A stretch of 64,000 nt of DNA from Gracilariopsis chorda (taxonomy: Eukaryota > Rhodophyta > Florideophyceae > Gracilariales > Gracilariaceae), in NCBI GenBank assembly GCA_003194525.1, contig NBIV01000126.1:1-64000 (forward strand), read 5' to 3'. A model generated the notes under the pieces. It was not told the origin of the DNA. It made no database searches and saw only the letters and a program-made list of their open reading frames with translations. The position numbers and the translations under genes were made by a program. Positions 10,480-21,329 of the stretch are shown here, piece by piece; position 1 is the first letter of the stretch, and the number at the start of each line of letters is the position of its first letter.

Positions 10480-11928
10480 TACCCTGCTCTTTAACAGATT
10501 CTGAATCTACTCGGGATGGAGGACGTTCAGGAGTGCACGTCGTGTAACGATCCGAAAATGATCGAACTGTGATTCGAATAAGATTTGCGTCTCCCGCAAA
10601 TAATGAACTCTTCGCTCTTCGAATATTGCTTATGAACTCTCCATTCAGTGCCTTTGATGATTCAAAACGTGTTGGGAGTAAATCTTACTCAACCTATAGA
10701 GAAGTAGCGGTAGCCCGTTGACTATAAATCCATGATGACTAGTACGAAACGGCTTTTGATGGGATATTAAGATACCATTCTGCTCCCGCTGAGCAGCGTT
10801 ACGTGGTGGTCAATTCTTTTCAACAAGAGGTCAATCCAAAAACAGTGATTGAAAAGCACGAACAAGCTATAACTGCAGAGGTAACCAAGGGAAACAGAGC
10901 ACAAAGAAGAGAAGAAATACTTCGAAGAATCTCTGAAGTTTCGGACAGACATGGTGGTCGGCTTACCAGAAATGATCTCTTTTTTCATCATACTGTGTCA
11001 CAACTTCATCTCAGAGAAAGCGGGCTCCAAGTAGCAGAGGATCGAGCTCAAATTCATCGCCGCTCTTCTTGCATGTCTAGGCGAGGGTTGAAAGAGCGGT
11101 ATGATGATCTGAAAGAAGGCCAGAAGCAATTTTTCGACAAATTAATGAGAGAAGTACAATACCGAGCGAGAATGCAAGATGCTGAAAGACTCTAAACACA
11201 CGGAAGCCTTTTCATCTTACAAGGACGAGTGGGAACAGTGAAGACCTATCTCCTCTCTTTGCTGAGAGATATTGTTGAGCGCAAAGGGCTATTGGTGCAG
11301 ATAACAGCCACGACAAGTATTGCTGCCGCACTATATGAAGGCGGAAGAACTACTGCAGTTTACTTGGATTCGGAGTCAATGACAACAAATATTCGCAAAG
11401 TAGAAAGCGTCGGACACTTTCCAAGTACGGACCACGATCACAGAGATCAGAAGTAATCCGGAAGAACGTTTTGCAGGTAATTGATGAAGCGTCAATATGC
11501 ACGAAAATGCACCTTGAATTATGAACACAGTACTGAAGGACTTCAGAAACTCTACCAAAGACTTTGTAGGCATCGTCGTAGGTATGGCTGGCGACTATAT
11601 GAAACTGCTTCCAGTGGTTCCAAGAACGATAACAGTATCTGAATGAAATGTAACAACTCGTGTTATTCCATTGAGTCTCCTACGGGAGCTTCCATGGTAC
11701 GTTTGCTAGCTTTGGGACAGAAAAGTCAAAGTTCTTCGCCTTATAGAACAGGTTCGTCAACAAGATGATCTAGTTTTCGCCAAAGGCTTCCTCAGTCTTG
11801 GTCGTGGGATGTTTCCAGCATCTGCAAGGCTTCCAATCATGTCTACACCAGATGTACGAGAAGCATACATGTTGCTGTGTAAATGGTTTACAACACAGAA
11901 GAAGGAAGATTTCAAGCTCAACGGATTG
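10480..11928 (+). pseudogene. Helitron linker and PIF1-like helicase, N-half
   Basis: 10560-10800 carries the linker typical of Helitron proteins (RIRFASPANNELFALRILL ... FDDSKRV ... YSTYREV). An open stretch at 10803-11195 follows. The helicase starts around 11215 with a Walker A region reading GTVKTYLLSLLRDIVERKG (the usual GTGKT has V for the second G), then TTSIAAALYEGGRT, and near 11570-11620 GDYMKLLPVVPR, the Walker B/motif III block of PIF1-type helicases. 11740-11928 gives DDLVFAKGFLSLGRG and further C-terminal blocks. The region ends at the duplication GATTG, where the second LTR-like element enters. Several stops and frame changes. Confidence 0.75.
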
Positions 11929-12754
11929 TGTGGTGCAACCCCCCAAAGGGGAGAAACACCGAAAGACGTTCGGGATCTTTCCTCCGTGGAGGTGAACCCA
12001 GTTGGGTAGAGCCCTCCCAGAGGTGTCATGGCGAAGCCGGTTTGTAAGACCAGGGACACCTGTCGCAACTCGCGCAGGGAGGTGAAGGCGAAGAATCGGT
12101 ATCCGCTTGAGCGGGGTGTGATCCTCAGTAGAGGTATGGTTCCACGTAAGTGGGGTTGTGTGAGCGGATGCGCACACGAGGGCCGCGGATAGCGGGAGGT
12201 GCTACCCTAAAAAGGGGGAAAAAGAAGGGCGAAGAGGAGGAAGAGAGGACGAAGTGAGTCGCGAGAGCGACGGGGACGAACGGCGGTGCCGGTAACAATA
12301 TCCCTATACAGGGCGAAACACCAATGCAATTGGAATAATATGACTCCCAGTGATGGGTCCCTTTAGATGTGCAAGGGGGTTAGATGTCCCGTGGTTCACG
12401 GCGTTTCCCTGCAAGAAGGAGTAGAGCACGCGCGCAAGCGGTAACAATTAGAGAAAATTCCCCAGGTTGGGGTCCTTTGTTGGGGAAGGTTTACTGGTGC
12501 GACGGCAGCGCGCCGTCGCACTAAGTACTAGCTTCCCAGAAATGGGTGTGAAAATAATAAATAATATTATCTAAAATACTCCACATTTCGTGGCAACATC
12601 CACTACTGTGGCCAACCGCCAATTGGCCCAAAACCGTGTCCCACGTGTCCATACCCACCATTGTGGGGCGTAGTTCATATACACACTACACAACCGATAA
12701 TATCGGGAAAACGATCAAGTACCAGGAATCCCTCCCTGAGGGCGTTGCACTTCA
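11929..12754. repeat. structured solo-LTR-like element, copy 2 (826 bp)
   Basis: TGTGGTGCAAC at the left, GTTGCACTTCA at the right, flanked by the duplication GATTG (11924-11928 and 12755-12759). Clearly homologous along its whole length to the copy at 16272. Strong hairpins include GTGCGACGGC/GCCGTCGCAC (12497-12521). Reading across the joint after removal gives one frame from KLNGL into IVAPTDPLVEEHN of the helicase, so the insertion is clean and happened while the Helitron gene was still fairly intact. Confidence 0.8.
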
Positions 12755-13423
12755 GATTGATTGTTGCGCCAACAGATCCATTAGTGGAAGAACATAACCA
12801 GAACGCATTGGAGTATTTCCCAGGAAGTATGTTTGACTTGAAGTCTGCACCGATAATTGTTCCCATTTGAGGTCTAAACGGTGAAAAAGTTCACACACAT
12901 AGTATCATTAGACCTGAACGGACGTATAGTTACGCTCCAACTGGAGTTCCGCACCATCATTTGAAACTGAAGTTGGGTGTTCCTGTTATGGTCATTCGAA
13001 ACGTAATTCCTCCCCACTTGCCGACAGGAAAGATGTTTATCGTTATGAGCATTTCTTGCAGAGTGATTTGACTTTAAGGCATTGACGAACATGCGGAAAT
13101 TCAGCAAAGCTTTTTTCTGCACCGCATTGACTTCGTCTTTGAGTTTGCAGATGTGAAAATCAAACGCCGACAGTTTCCCATCAGATGGGGATTAGCAGCA
13201 ACTTTCCATTAAGCGCAAGGGCGAACGCTGAAGAAAAAATGATAATTGACTTTCTAACAAACCCCTTTTTTTGTCTGGTCAGGTCTGTGTTGCACTTTCG
13301 CGTGTGAGAACATCTGATGATGTGCTACTGCTTCATAGAGAAGAATACCCGCCCAGAAATGCACACGATTCCTATTCACTGCCGGTAAGAATTAAAAAAA
13401 ACCTGTTTTACAAGAAGCTGTAG
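12755..13423 (+). pseudogene. Helitron helicase, C-half
   Basis: Begins IVAPTDPLVEEHNQNALEYFPG, the PIF1-like motif usually written TPKN-VD-IN. Then GVPHHHLKLKLGVPVMVIRN (the GLPPH-L-LK-G-P-MLLRN block), IKRRQFPIRWGLAATFH followed by a stop and AQGRTL (where S-Q-G-x-T is expected), GQVCVALSRVR (the GQLYVALSRV signature), and the end KKNLFYKKL with TAG at 13421-13423. That ending matches the NVVYKE-type C-terminus of Helitron proteins. Several stops and shifts; not functional. Confidence 0.75.
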
Positions 13424-13505
13424 AGTTCATAGAGGGACGTCATTAATTTAAAATAGTTTAGTTTCTTCGTAAACCAAAATTGTGCGGATATCTTATGCAA
13501 ACTCT

Positions 13506-13553
13506 CGGCCGTGGCGCGAAGTGCCACCTGCGGCCGAAGGCAGCTTCTACTGG
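13506..13553 (+). other. candidate Helitron 3' terminus
   Basis: A GC-rich hairpin (CGGCCG-TGGC ... GCCA-cctg-CGGCCG, 13506-13536) is followed 13 bases later by CTGG and then T (13550-13554). Helitrons typically end in CTRR with a short hairpin about 10-12 nt upstream and insert before a T. The gypsy-B relic starts immediately after, which fits an insertion boundary. Inference only. Confidence 0.4.
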
Positions 13554-16120
13554 TCTTCAAATAAGCCTTTCGGAAAAGCCGGTTCTTAGAACAGCCTTTA
13601 GTACAAGATGTGGAAGTTTTAAGTTCCTTTTACTTCCCTTCGGTCCCATCAATGCGCCTGCTTCATTCATGAGCCTGATTAATAGCGTATTACGATAGTA
13701 AATAGATACGTTCGTTCTAATATAAGTAGATGACCTTCTTATTTAGAGTAGCAACGAAAAAGAACATGTTAAGCATCTCAGATGTGTACTCGACAAACTC
13801 CGCGAGCACAAGCCTCATGGGGAGCTTTCAAAATGTAAGTTCATGAAAGAGAAATTCGAGTACCTAAGAAACATTGTGAGTGCAGAAGTTATATCTGTCG
13901 AGGCGCAGAAAGCTGATACAATCTTGAATTGAAGCACAACCAAAAACCATGACCGACGTCCAAGTATTTCTTCGCTTAGTTGACTACTACCAAAGGTTTA
14001 TTAAGAACTGTTCCACAATATCAGTACCTTTGACCAACCTATGCAGAAAATCTGAGTTTGAATGGAGTCGAGAAGTAGTTGAGAGTTTTGAGTCTACGAA
14101 GAAAGCTATCACGAGAACCCCAGTACTCAGACAATTTGATCCAAAATTAACCATTATCGTTACTACCAACGCTTCTCAATATGACATTCGAGCCGTCATG
14201 GAACTGGTTGAAAATAGTGTTAAGTGACCTGTAGCATTTTCGTCAAGAACATTGTACGCTGCAGAACAACATTATGCCGTTCATGATATAGAACTCTTGG
14301 AACTAATACACACGCTAAGGGTATGGACAGTGTATCTACATGGCCAAACGTTCACAGTATGCACAGACCACTACTCTCTAAAGTTTCTTGAATCTCAACT
14401 GGGCCTACATATCCCAAAGACAGGTACGCTGGCTGGAACAAATCGTGAAGTTTCAATTTTCTCTTCACTGGATCAAAGAGAAATCTAACGTTGTTGTGCA
14501 TGCCCTTTCAAGATAACCAAAACACGCCAAGAGCAGTGAAGTGATGAAACGTTCATTATTCCAGGAAACACTTTTTCAGAAATTCCATAGTCAATGGTAT
14601 ATTTCAGCTGGATAAAGTATCCAAAACATATACGCCTGCATTGATCAACGGATATCCAAACGAAAAAGAGTTTCAAAATTTATACAGATCTCCACACGGC
14701 CCATTTCACGATTAAAACTTATTTTTGTATAAAGAAAGACGAATGTGTGTACCGGAAGGCCACATAAGACCGAAGATACTATACGATCACCACGATAAAC
14801 CTGTAGCATGACATCTAGCATTCCAAAAGGCATATGAAAAGATTCGGCGGCTATACCACTGGATATCGTTACGCTAAACGATTAAATAATACGTCGCCTC
14901 ATGTCTGAAATGCCATGAAAAGAAATCAGAAACCACGAAACCCCAGGGTTCAACTACAACCATTACCTCCTCCGAAAAGGAAGCGGGCACAAATTAAAAT
15001 GGCCTTCGTCACACCGCTTCCCAAAATGAATCATCAGAATAGTGCATTGTACGTAATACTAGACCGCTTATCCAAGTAGAGATCAGATTTATCCCAACGG
15101 CATCGCATCGGATTCCACTGCTGTTCAGACTGCAGAACTCTATTTTAAACACGTATATAGACATCATGGCGTCTCCAAAGTTATTATCTCGGACAGAGGC
15201 AAGATGTTTATGAGCAACGTTTCGAAAGAACTGTTCCGTCTCATTGGCACTAAGATAAAAACATCAAAAGCATATTACCCACAGACAGATTTTCAAACCG
15301 AGATAATGAAGAATGATTACAGCATACGTCAATCTCAAACAATCCAATTGGGATGAGCATCTCATAGAGGTCGAAGTCACATAAAACTCGTGAGAGAATT
15401 CGACTAAAAATTTTACACTACTTTTCTCAACACATGGTGACCACCCAAGAGTACTACCGCTTGATACTCTAACTCGGAGAATGATGCAGCTCTCTCAAGT
15501 TCGAAGAAAGCATGAGACAAGCAACAAGAAAGACGAGAACACAGAATCAAAGACAGAATCGTTACTCCAAGTCATACATCGACAAGAATCGATGCGCTTG
15601 CTTATTGAAAGTTGGACAGAAAGCCATATTGTCCACTACAAACCTCAATGCGGACAACATGGGAAAGAAGTGCCAGCTACGAATCCAATACTGTGGACCG
15701 GTCAGGATCACAGAGCAACTTGGCCCAGTAACATTTTGCTTAGACGTAAGCCATACACTGAAGTCAAGTATTCATGATGGGTTCCACGCTATTGTTCTCA
15801 AACCTTATACAGAAGACAAGTCAATTCGTCCGGAGCCATCTCATCCAACCCCAATAGCATGGAAGCATGGGACAGAAGAGTATGAAGTAGAATGTGTTGT
15901 CAACCACGCAAAACGCGCCACATGATTTGAATTTCTTGTCAAATGACTTGGATATCCAAGTGATGAGAACAGTTGAATGAAAGAAGGACACCTCACGAAC
16001 TGCAAAGCACTTCTCCGGCAGTATAAGAAGACGAACGGACTCATACATAGAAGACACTAAGCATTCCAGTATCAACCAACTCTCAAGATGAATAAGAACA
16101 GAGCTATCCAAGACTTGGGA
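13554..16120 (+). pseudogene. pol: gypsy-B pol relic with C-terminal chromodomain
   Basis: Heavily mutated Ty3/gypsy pol on the plus strand, truncated on the left inside RT. Readable blocks: RT (SEKPVLRTAFSTRCGSFKF, LLPFGPINAPASFMSLI, then VDDLLI with flanking stops near 13730), thumb/connection (VQVFLRLVDYYQRFIKNC), RNase H (TTNASQYDIRAVME; CTDHYSLKFLES), integrase remnants at 14880-15480, and a tail at about 15866-16044 (EYEVECVVNHAKRAT ... FEFLVK .. LGYPSDENS ... HLTNCKALLRQY) that reads as a chromodomain. Many stops and shifts. The LTRs are not visible. It is a different lineage from gypsy-A, -E and -F. Confidence 0.7.
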
Positions 16121-16271
16121 GAGTACTAAAACAATACCAACCTCGGAAGAACATCATTATATAACTGGATGGGAGAAACTACTGGCATTGACGCAATTAG
16201 AGTACGCCATTCCTGGGCAGCCTGCAACGTCAACATACCTTTTTTGTTCGCTCAACATCGTGCGCCCTTCT

Positions 16272-17098
16272 TGTGGTGCAATGCCCCAAAGGGGAAAAAC
16301 ACCGAAAGACGTTCGGGATCTTCCTCTCACGAGGTGAACCCAGTTGGGTAGAGCCCTCCCAGAGGTGTCACGGCAAAGCCGGTTTGTAAGACCAGGGACA
16401 CCTGTCGCGACTCGCGCAGGGAGGTGAAGGCGAAGAATCGGTATCCGCGTGAGCGGGGTGTGATCCTCAGTAGAGGTATGTTTCCACGTAAGTGGGGGTG
16501 TGTGAGCGGATGCGCACACGAGGGCCGCGGATAGCGGGAGGTGCTACCCTAAAAAGGGGAAGAAGGAAGGGCGAAGAGGAGGAAGGAAGGACGAAGTGGG
16601 TCGCGAGAGCGACGAGCAGATACGGCAATGCCGGTGGGCAGGACTCCCTATACAGGGCGAAACACCAATATGATTGGAACAATGATACTCCCAAAGATGG
16701 ACTTCTTTAGATGTGCAAGGGGGTTAGATGTCCCGTGGTTTACGGCGTTTCCCTCCAAGGAGGAGTAGAGTACGCACGCAAGCGGCAACAACTAGAGCCA
16801 ATTCCCCAGGTTGGGGTCCCTTGTTGGGGAAGTTTTACTGGTGCGACGGCAGTGCGCCGTCGCACTGAGTACTAGCTTCCCAGAAATGGGTGTGAAAATA
16901 TTAAATAACATTAAGTAAAATACTCCACATTTCGTGGCAACATCCCCTACTGTGGCCAACCGCCAATTGACCCAAAACCGTGTCCCACGTGTCCATACCC
17001 ACCATTGTGGGGCGTAGTTCATATACACACTACACAACCGATAATATCCGGAAAGCATTCAAGTGCCCAGAATCCCTCCCTGAGGGCATTGCACTTCA
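16272..17098. repeat. structured solo-LTR-like element, copy 3 (827 bp)
   Basis: TGTGGTGCAATGCCC on the left pairs with GGGCATTGCAC on the right; ends TG..CA; flanked by CTTCT (16267-16271 and 17099-17103). Close relative of copy 2 with small substitutions and indels throughout. It keeps the hairpin GTGCGACGGC/GCCGTCGCAC (16841-16865) with one loop change. The host sequence on either side is unidentified. Confidence 0.8.
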
Positions 17099-17103
17099 CT
17101 TCT

Positions 17104-18690
17104 ACACCGATCAGAAGGAAAAACGTCAGTACCGACTCTCCTATACCTAGGATGGCAGAATTCTGACGATTTTTGACGATACCTTTGAAAAGCATCTTTC
17201 TTACTACATGATCGCACGTTATTGACATGTAAGTAGTGAAAGAAGCTTTACAGAGAAAATTGGTGAGATATTTAACAGCCTGGAGGATGGAAGTCAAGTC
17301 CTGTTCCACCATGAAACCTAAATCTCAACCCCACCTGTTCCAAGCTCGTCCAGATTCTGGGTTTGTGCGGTTATAAGTTAATCGTTGTCTTGATTACTTA
17401 TCGCTCGGCTCCACTCTACTGCTTGGGGAGAGTGATGTTAGCGTTAGTTACTATTTACCTTTGTCCGAGTAAATTTGGTTCTAGCAGGAGTTCTAACGTA
17501 TGTATATCACTTACCTTTCTTTTAGTCGACTCTCTGAAGCGATGGGTTACCTATTTGCCATGTACAGCTGGCCTCAAGGCTTAGTTAATACCTTTGGGAC
17601 ACCCTGCCAATATGACATGACAACGTGCTTATGAAAGAGAAGTTCTGGACGACAATGTGGACACATTTGGCTTCGAATTACAGATCGCCTACTACTTGCA
17701 GCGTTGACATACACCTCACCCTGTACAGCAATTGTCGAAACGGTCATGAACCATTCCAGAGAGATTCGTGCCAAGTCATCAGGGGCATCCTGGGTTCATG
17801 CCGGATCACCAGGACTCTGCCTGTCGCCGATCCTAACAAGTCATATAACAAGTCATCAGCGCTGGTGGAATACGCCTAGTCATGAAATGACTAGATATGG
17901 CACTGAACGCGGTAAATCACCCACTTACGGAGGCCAACGAAAAAGACCAAGCATAATGCCGTTACAAAAAAATGATATTCATGGAGTAGTGACACTGATA
18001 GAACTTGAAGTGAACCTGTATTTGAACCCCAATGGATGCTTCGAACATCAAATCGGATCATCTGCATCGACTTCCAACCACGTCACCCATTGCACCTCTG
18101 TTCCTAACAGGAACGCCATGCGTGATACCTTAAATCGTATAAAACATATGTAAGCAGCAGTTTATATCCAGCTTAAACGGTAGGTAGTCCATATAGTTTC
18201 AGAGAGGGTCGATGCTAACCATTGTGGATGGTTGCAGACTGGACTACCATGTGTTTAAATGGAACAAAGTTGCTACCACGGATCAAGATCAAACGCGATG
18301 ACCCTATCCCGTTTGTGGTGTTTACACCCCCAAAATCCGCAAAATAAGAGAGGTACGATAGTGTCACAGAACTGAAACAAGTGGAGCCAAACTGCATCCA
18401 CCGTTTATTCTAAATCCCCTTTGCCACTCCTGCTTGCCACTGAAAACCGCTATTAAAAAGTCTAGCGTTTTCTCAGAAGAATAGCCAGACTATTTTTCGT
18501 ATCCCATCTTCAGCGTTGTGATATAATTCTTCGGTACCTGGTTTTCCTTCCTCTCTGACATTGTGGGGTCTTGGTGGGTTTTCTGGTTGCACTTTCGAAC
18601 ATGTAATCAATGAAGGACACAAAAAGTTGGTGCAACCAATTATAAAAGAATAACACGAGAAATACTGGTATGAATTGATAGAATGGAAAC
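17104..18690. other. no recognisable gene
   Basis: Only short overlapping frames on both strands. The longest (17704-18153 plus, 149 codons) has no family resemblance I can see and no clear start context. Probably decayed repeat DNA. Confidence 0.5.
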
Positions 18691-18728
18691 GAATACTTAG
18701 TGCAACGTCCCTGCGGGTGACAGTGCGT

Positions 18729-18996
18729 CTATAAAACATGACGTATCTCATCAGAGAACCAGAACAAGAGCGCCGGATTGGCTCATTCGTTTTCATAGTT
18801 ATGGGCCCAGATAAAGGGTCGCGGGTTCATGTCCCGCCTAGTTCAAGATATAACTCCTGTACGCGGATGCAGTAAGCACGATGCAGTTTAAGAGATGCTC
18901 CACTTTTCGGAAATAGAAGGAGTACAAAAGATGAATGATCTGTGCAGAGAACCAGCACAAGAGCGCTTGGGTGGCTCAATCGCTTTCGTAGTGTCC
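18729..18996 (+). repeat. copia LTR-end relics
   Basis: Two stretches, ending at about 18797 and 18996, share ~45 bp (agagaaccag[a/c]acaagagcgc ... ggctca[t/a]tcg). Homology stops exactly at ..TTTTCATA / ..TTTCGTA. After the first comes the same 13-mer that follows the LTR of copia-b. A TATA-like TATAAAACA lies at ~18731. Best read as LTR 3' ends, one followed by a primer site and one by other DNA. Confidence 0.4.
18798..18810 (+). promoter_or_regulatory. half-tRNA-iMet primer-binding site relic
   Basis: GTTATGGGCCCAG, identical to the primer site of copia-b (35081-35093). Its complement CTGGGCCCATAAC matches the anticodon arm of eukaryotic initiator tRNA-Met, the internal primer used by Drosophila copia and yeast Ty5. 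Confidence 0.45.
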
Positions 18997-19002
18997 TCCA
19001 TT

Positions 19003-19778
19003 TCTAGGAAGACATAAAAGAACCGATGAACAGGTTTCAAAGGATTTGTAGCAATGGTACAGTTGTTATTGCGCGATCGCGCAGGTCGCACATTTTCCTC
19101 GTTAGTTGATGCTACCGACATCGTGACGCACAAAAAATCTGATCTGCACAATGCTGAAGTGCTCCTTCCTCTTGCACCGAGCTCCTCCCTCGGTTTACTA
19201 GGCTAGTCGCTAGGACTATATGCGCTCTTTCTGTGCACGTTCGCTTGGGCGCTTATACGATGCTGACGGTCGCCAATATGCTCTTCAGGCCGTTCGAGCC
19301 TGCACTGTACGCGTTCATGTGCAATAATCTGATTTGTCTGCTATCAGCAGGTGTTACATACTCCCCGGTTGCAGTAAAATCTTATAGCAACTATATCCAT
19401 AACTTACCGTTCGGGCTAGACGATCTAGACGTTCAGCCCTTAATTCGACAACTTCCGAAATTCTGGTGAAACCCCTCCACCAAAACCCACATATCTCCGG
19501 AACCTTCATAATTGTTTTTGTTCTGATAACTTCATTAGATAGACCACGCAATGAACATTTCACAACTGAAGTTGGAAGAAAAACACAAGTCTACTCATCA
19601 AACTACAAGCTACAAAAACGAGTGGCTCTGAACTCCCAGAAACCGATGGTTTCCAATTGTGACAAGAAATATGCGCCGTTCTTAGTAGGTGGCTGTTCAC
19701 AGTATCCCGCAGTCTGACACCTCGTCACTGTCCGGCATCACAACTCCAGGCACACGATCCAGCAGCGGTGTGCGATCT
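19003..19778. other. no recognisable gene
   Basis: Short frames only; nothing with a family signature on either strand. Confidence 0.45.
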
Positions 19779-21106
19779 TCAGCGCCCACCGCCTTTGCTT
19801 TCTCTCGACGAGACTCCAACCTTTCTCTCTGATAGATTGACAAGATGTTGACCCGTTATGCTGCGTTGTAGATCAAGCTGTAGTAGAAGCTTTATGTCTC
19901 GCTTTGGTTCTTTGTAAGCAGCAGCACGTTTGCATGGGCGTTCTTCGTACATCGTTTTTCCTTTATCTTCAATGCGTTTTCCCAAAGCATCTATAATCGC
20001 TGTGGAGGTCACATGCAAGCCAGCAGACGTGTCGATGCGAGTATGCCCACTCTCTTCAAAACTTGCGTCACGAATTAAGGTACCATACTGCTTCTCAAAC
20101 GTCTTAACCAGCCCTTCTTACCAAACTGCCAGTTTTCCATCATCTTTGTTTATGCCAGATGCTTTTCCAATGGTTGAAAGTTTGGCCGCAAGAGCTCAAG
20201 ATCCCATATGCCAGTTTTGTGGAATCCCGAACGGATATTTGTTAATGTGTGGGAGCTGCAGAAGGGGTTGTGGATGCATTATCCTATATCGAATGCATTT
20301 TGGCTTCTGTCATGCTGCTTAGTGGAGTTCATTTTGGAGAAATGAGTTGTAGGAGCTGAAGACCGAAACATCCAAAGGTTGAGTTATATGCCAGGTCTGG
20401 GCGGGAATGGCGATGACTACCACATTTTGATAGTTGAATAGCTTCAAAGTTTTGTATTGGACATGGGACCCGTACGCGTCTAGCAACAGTATCAGTTTCT
20501 GATTATTGGCATAAAGGCCTTTGGTTTCCTCTAAGAATCACTGCGCCCATTCGAACACATTATCAGTTTCAACAAGAAGAGGGTTTCTCTTGCCTAGATA
20601 ACATAGAGGTAATACAGGTTGCAACGGTTGGATTCTACTACGAATTGCTTTGTAGTGAGCGAGTTTTATAGGGAAGACTATAACAGGTTTGTAAGAACTT
20701 CCACTGGCACTGACAACAGACATCACTGTAACCCTGTCTAAGTTGCCTTTCATTTGTAACGCCTTCTGCAGAAGACGTGTACCAAGTTTACATACTCTTG
20801 GACGACACCATGAACACCTTGTTTGGACAGTGGCGTATTGTTCTCTGCATAGTATCAAATGGTGTTTGCGTTGACAGATTTTTCTGTAGTGCTCAGTACA
20901 GGAGGGCGTCCTTTTGGTTTGAGATCAAGATGGATATGTGATGTCTGAACTGGCCGCAAATCTGGGTACTTTGCAGTCAAAGCGGCGTAAGCGCGACGCA
21001 ATAAACCCATTTGTATCCTTTGTTTGTCGGCAGTTGCCCTCCACGAGTTCTGAATCTGAAATCGTTCATATACTGCGGTTTGCAGAACGACATGTGCCGA
21101 GTCCAT
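19779..21106 (-). pseudogene. pogo/jerky-type DDE transposase relic
   Basis: Minus-strand transposase in three frames. N-terminal part 21106-20855 (ATG at 21106) looks like a helix-turn-helix DNA-binding region with LKPKGRPPVLSTTEK, the linker typical of these proteins. The catalytic part (20858-20325) reads through GNLDRVTVMSVVSASG and then, past an in-frame stop after VFEWAQ, LLLDAYGSHV, IPAQTWHITQPLDVSVF. These are the second-Asp and QPLDV-VF signatures of the DDE_1 (Tigger/jerky/CENP-B) family. 20322-19779 is a C-terminal tail with further stops. The live family cuts and pastes DNA; this copy has at least two stops and one shift. Terminal inverted repeats were not found. Confidence 0.7.
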
Positions 21107-21329
21107 GACGTGGGGGGCGGAGCAGTATTAGTTATGATGTCAGAATGCCAGAGAGCGATTCGCGCTGATATGTATGTCCATTTAACGTAGAAAGCGCGCG
21201 CCCTTCGAGCATTGACTTAGTTTTGCTAACGAATTTCTAGTTCAGACAGTAAAAGAGATGCATTGCTCACCATTATCCTTTGTGAAGAAGGAATTTTTGA
21301 AGATGGGAAATGAACACCGTTCACAATTT

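Larger units (their letters stand above)
7140..13553 (+). mobile_element. Helitron relic (Rep-helicase) with two LTR-like insertions
   Basis: A decayed rolling-circle transposon on the plus strand. Its single Rep/helicase protein can be followed as blocks in shifting frames: zinc fingers (~7340-7530), Rep-like region (9474-10300), linker and PIF1-type helicase (10480-11928 and 12755-13423). Two members of one ~830-bp family (8634-9473 and 11929-12754) sit inside the gene with 5-bp target duplications. The 5' end is not resolved; a possible 3' end is at 13553. Confidence 0.8.

Noticed and set aside
11757-12177. Overlapping minus-strand ORFs of 103 and 135 codons, similar to one at 16157-16519
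   Set aside because: They lie inside the structured LTR-like element and are shadows of its GC-rich repeats; not conserved as protein.
18770-18850. A tRNA gene (A-box-like TGGCTCATTCG and B-box-like GGTTCATGTCC at tRNA spacing, perfect T-arm stem)
   Set aside because: No acceptor or D stem can be formed and no normal anticodon loop; the middle is the copia primer-site 13-mer. Left as an LTR/primer relic.
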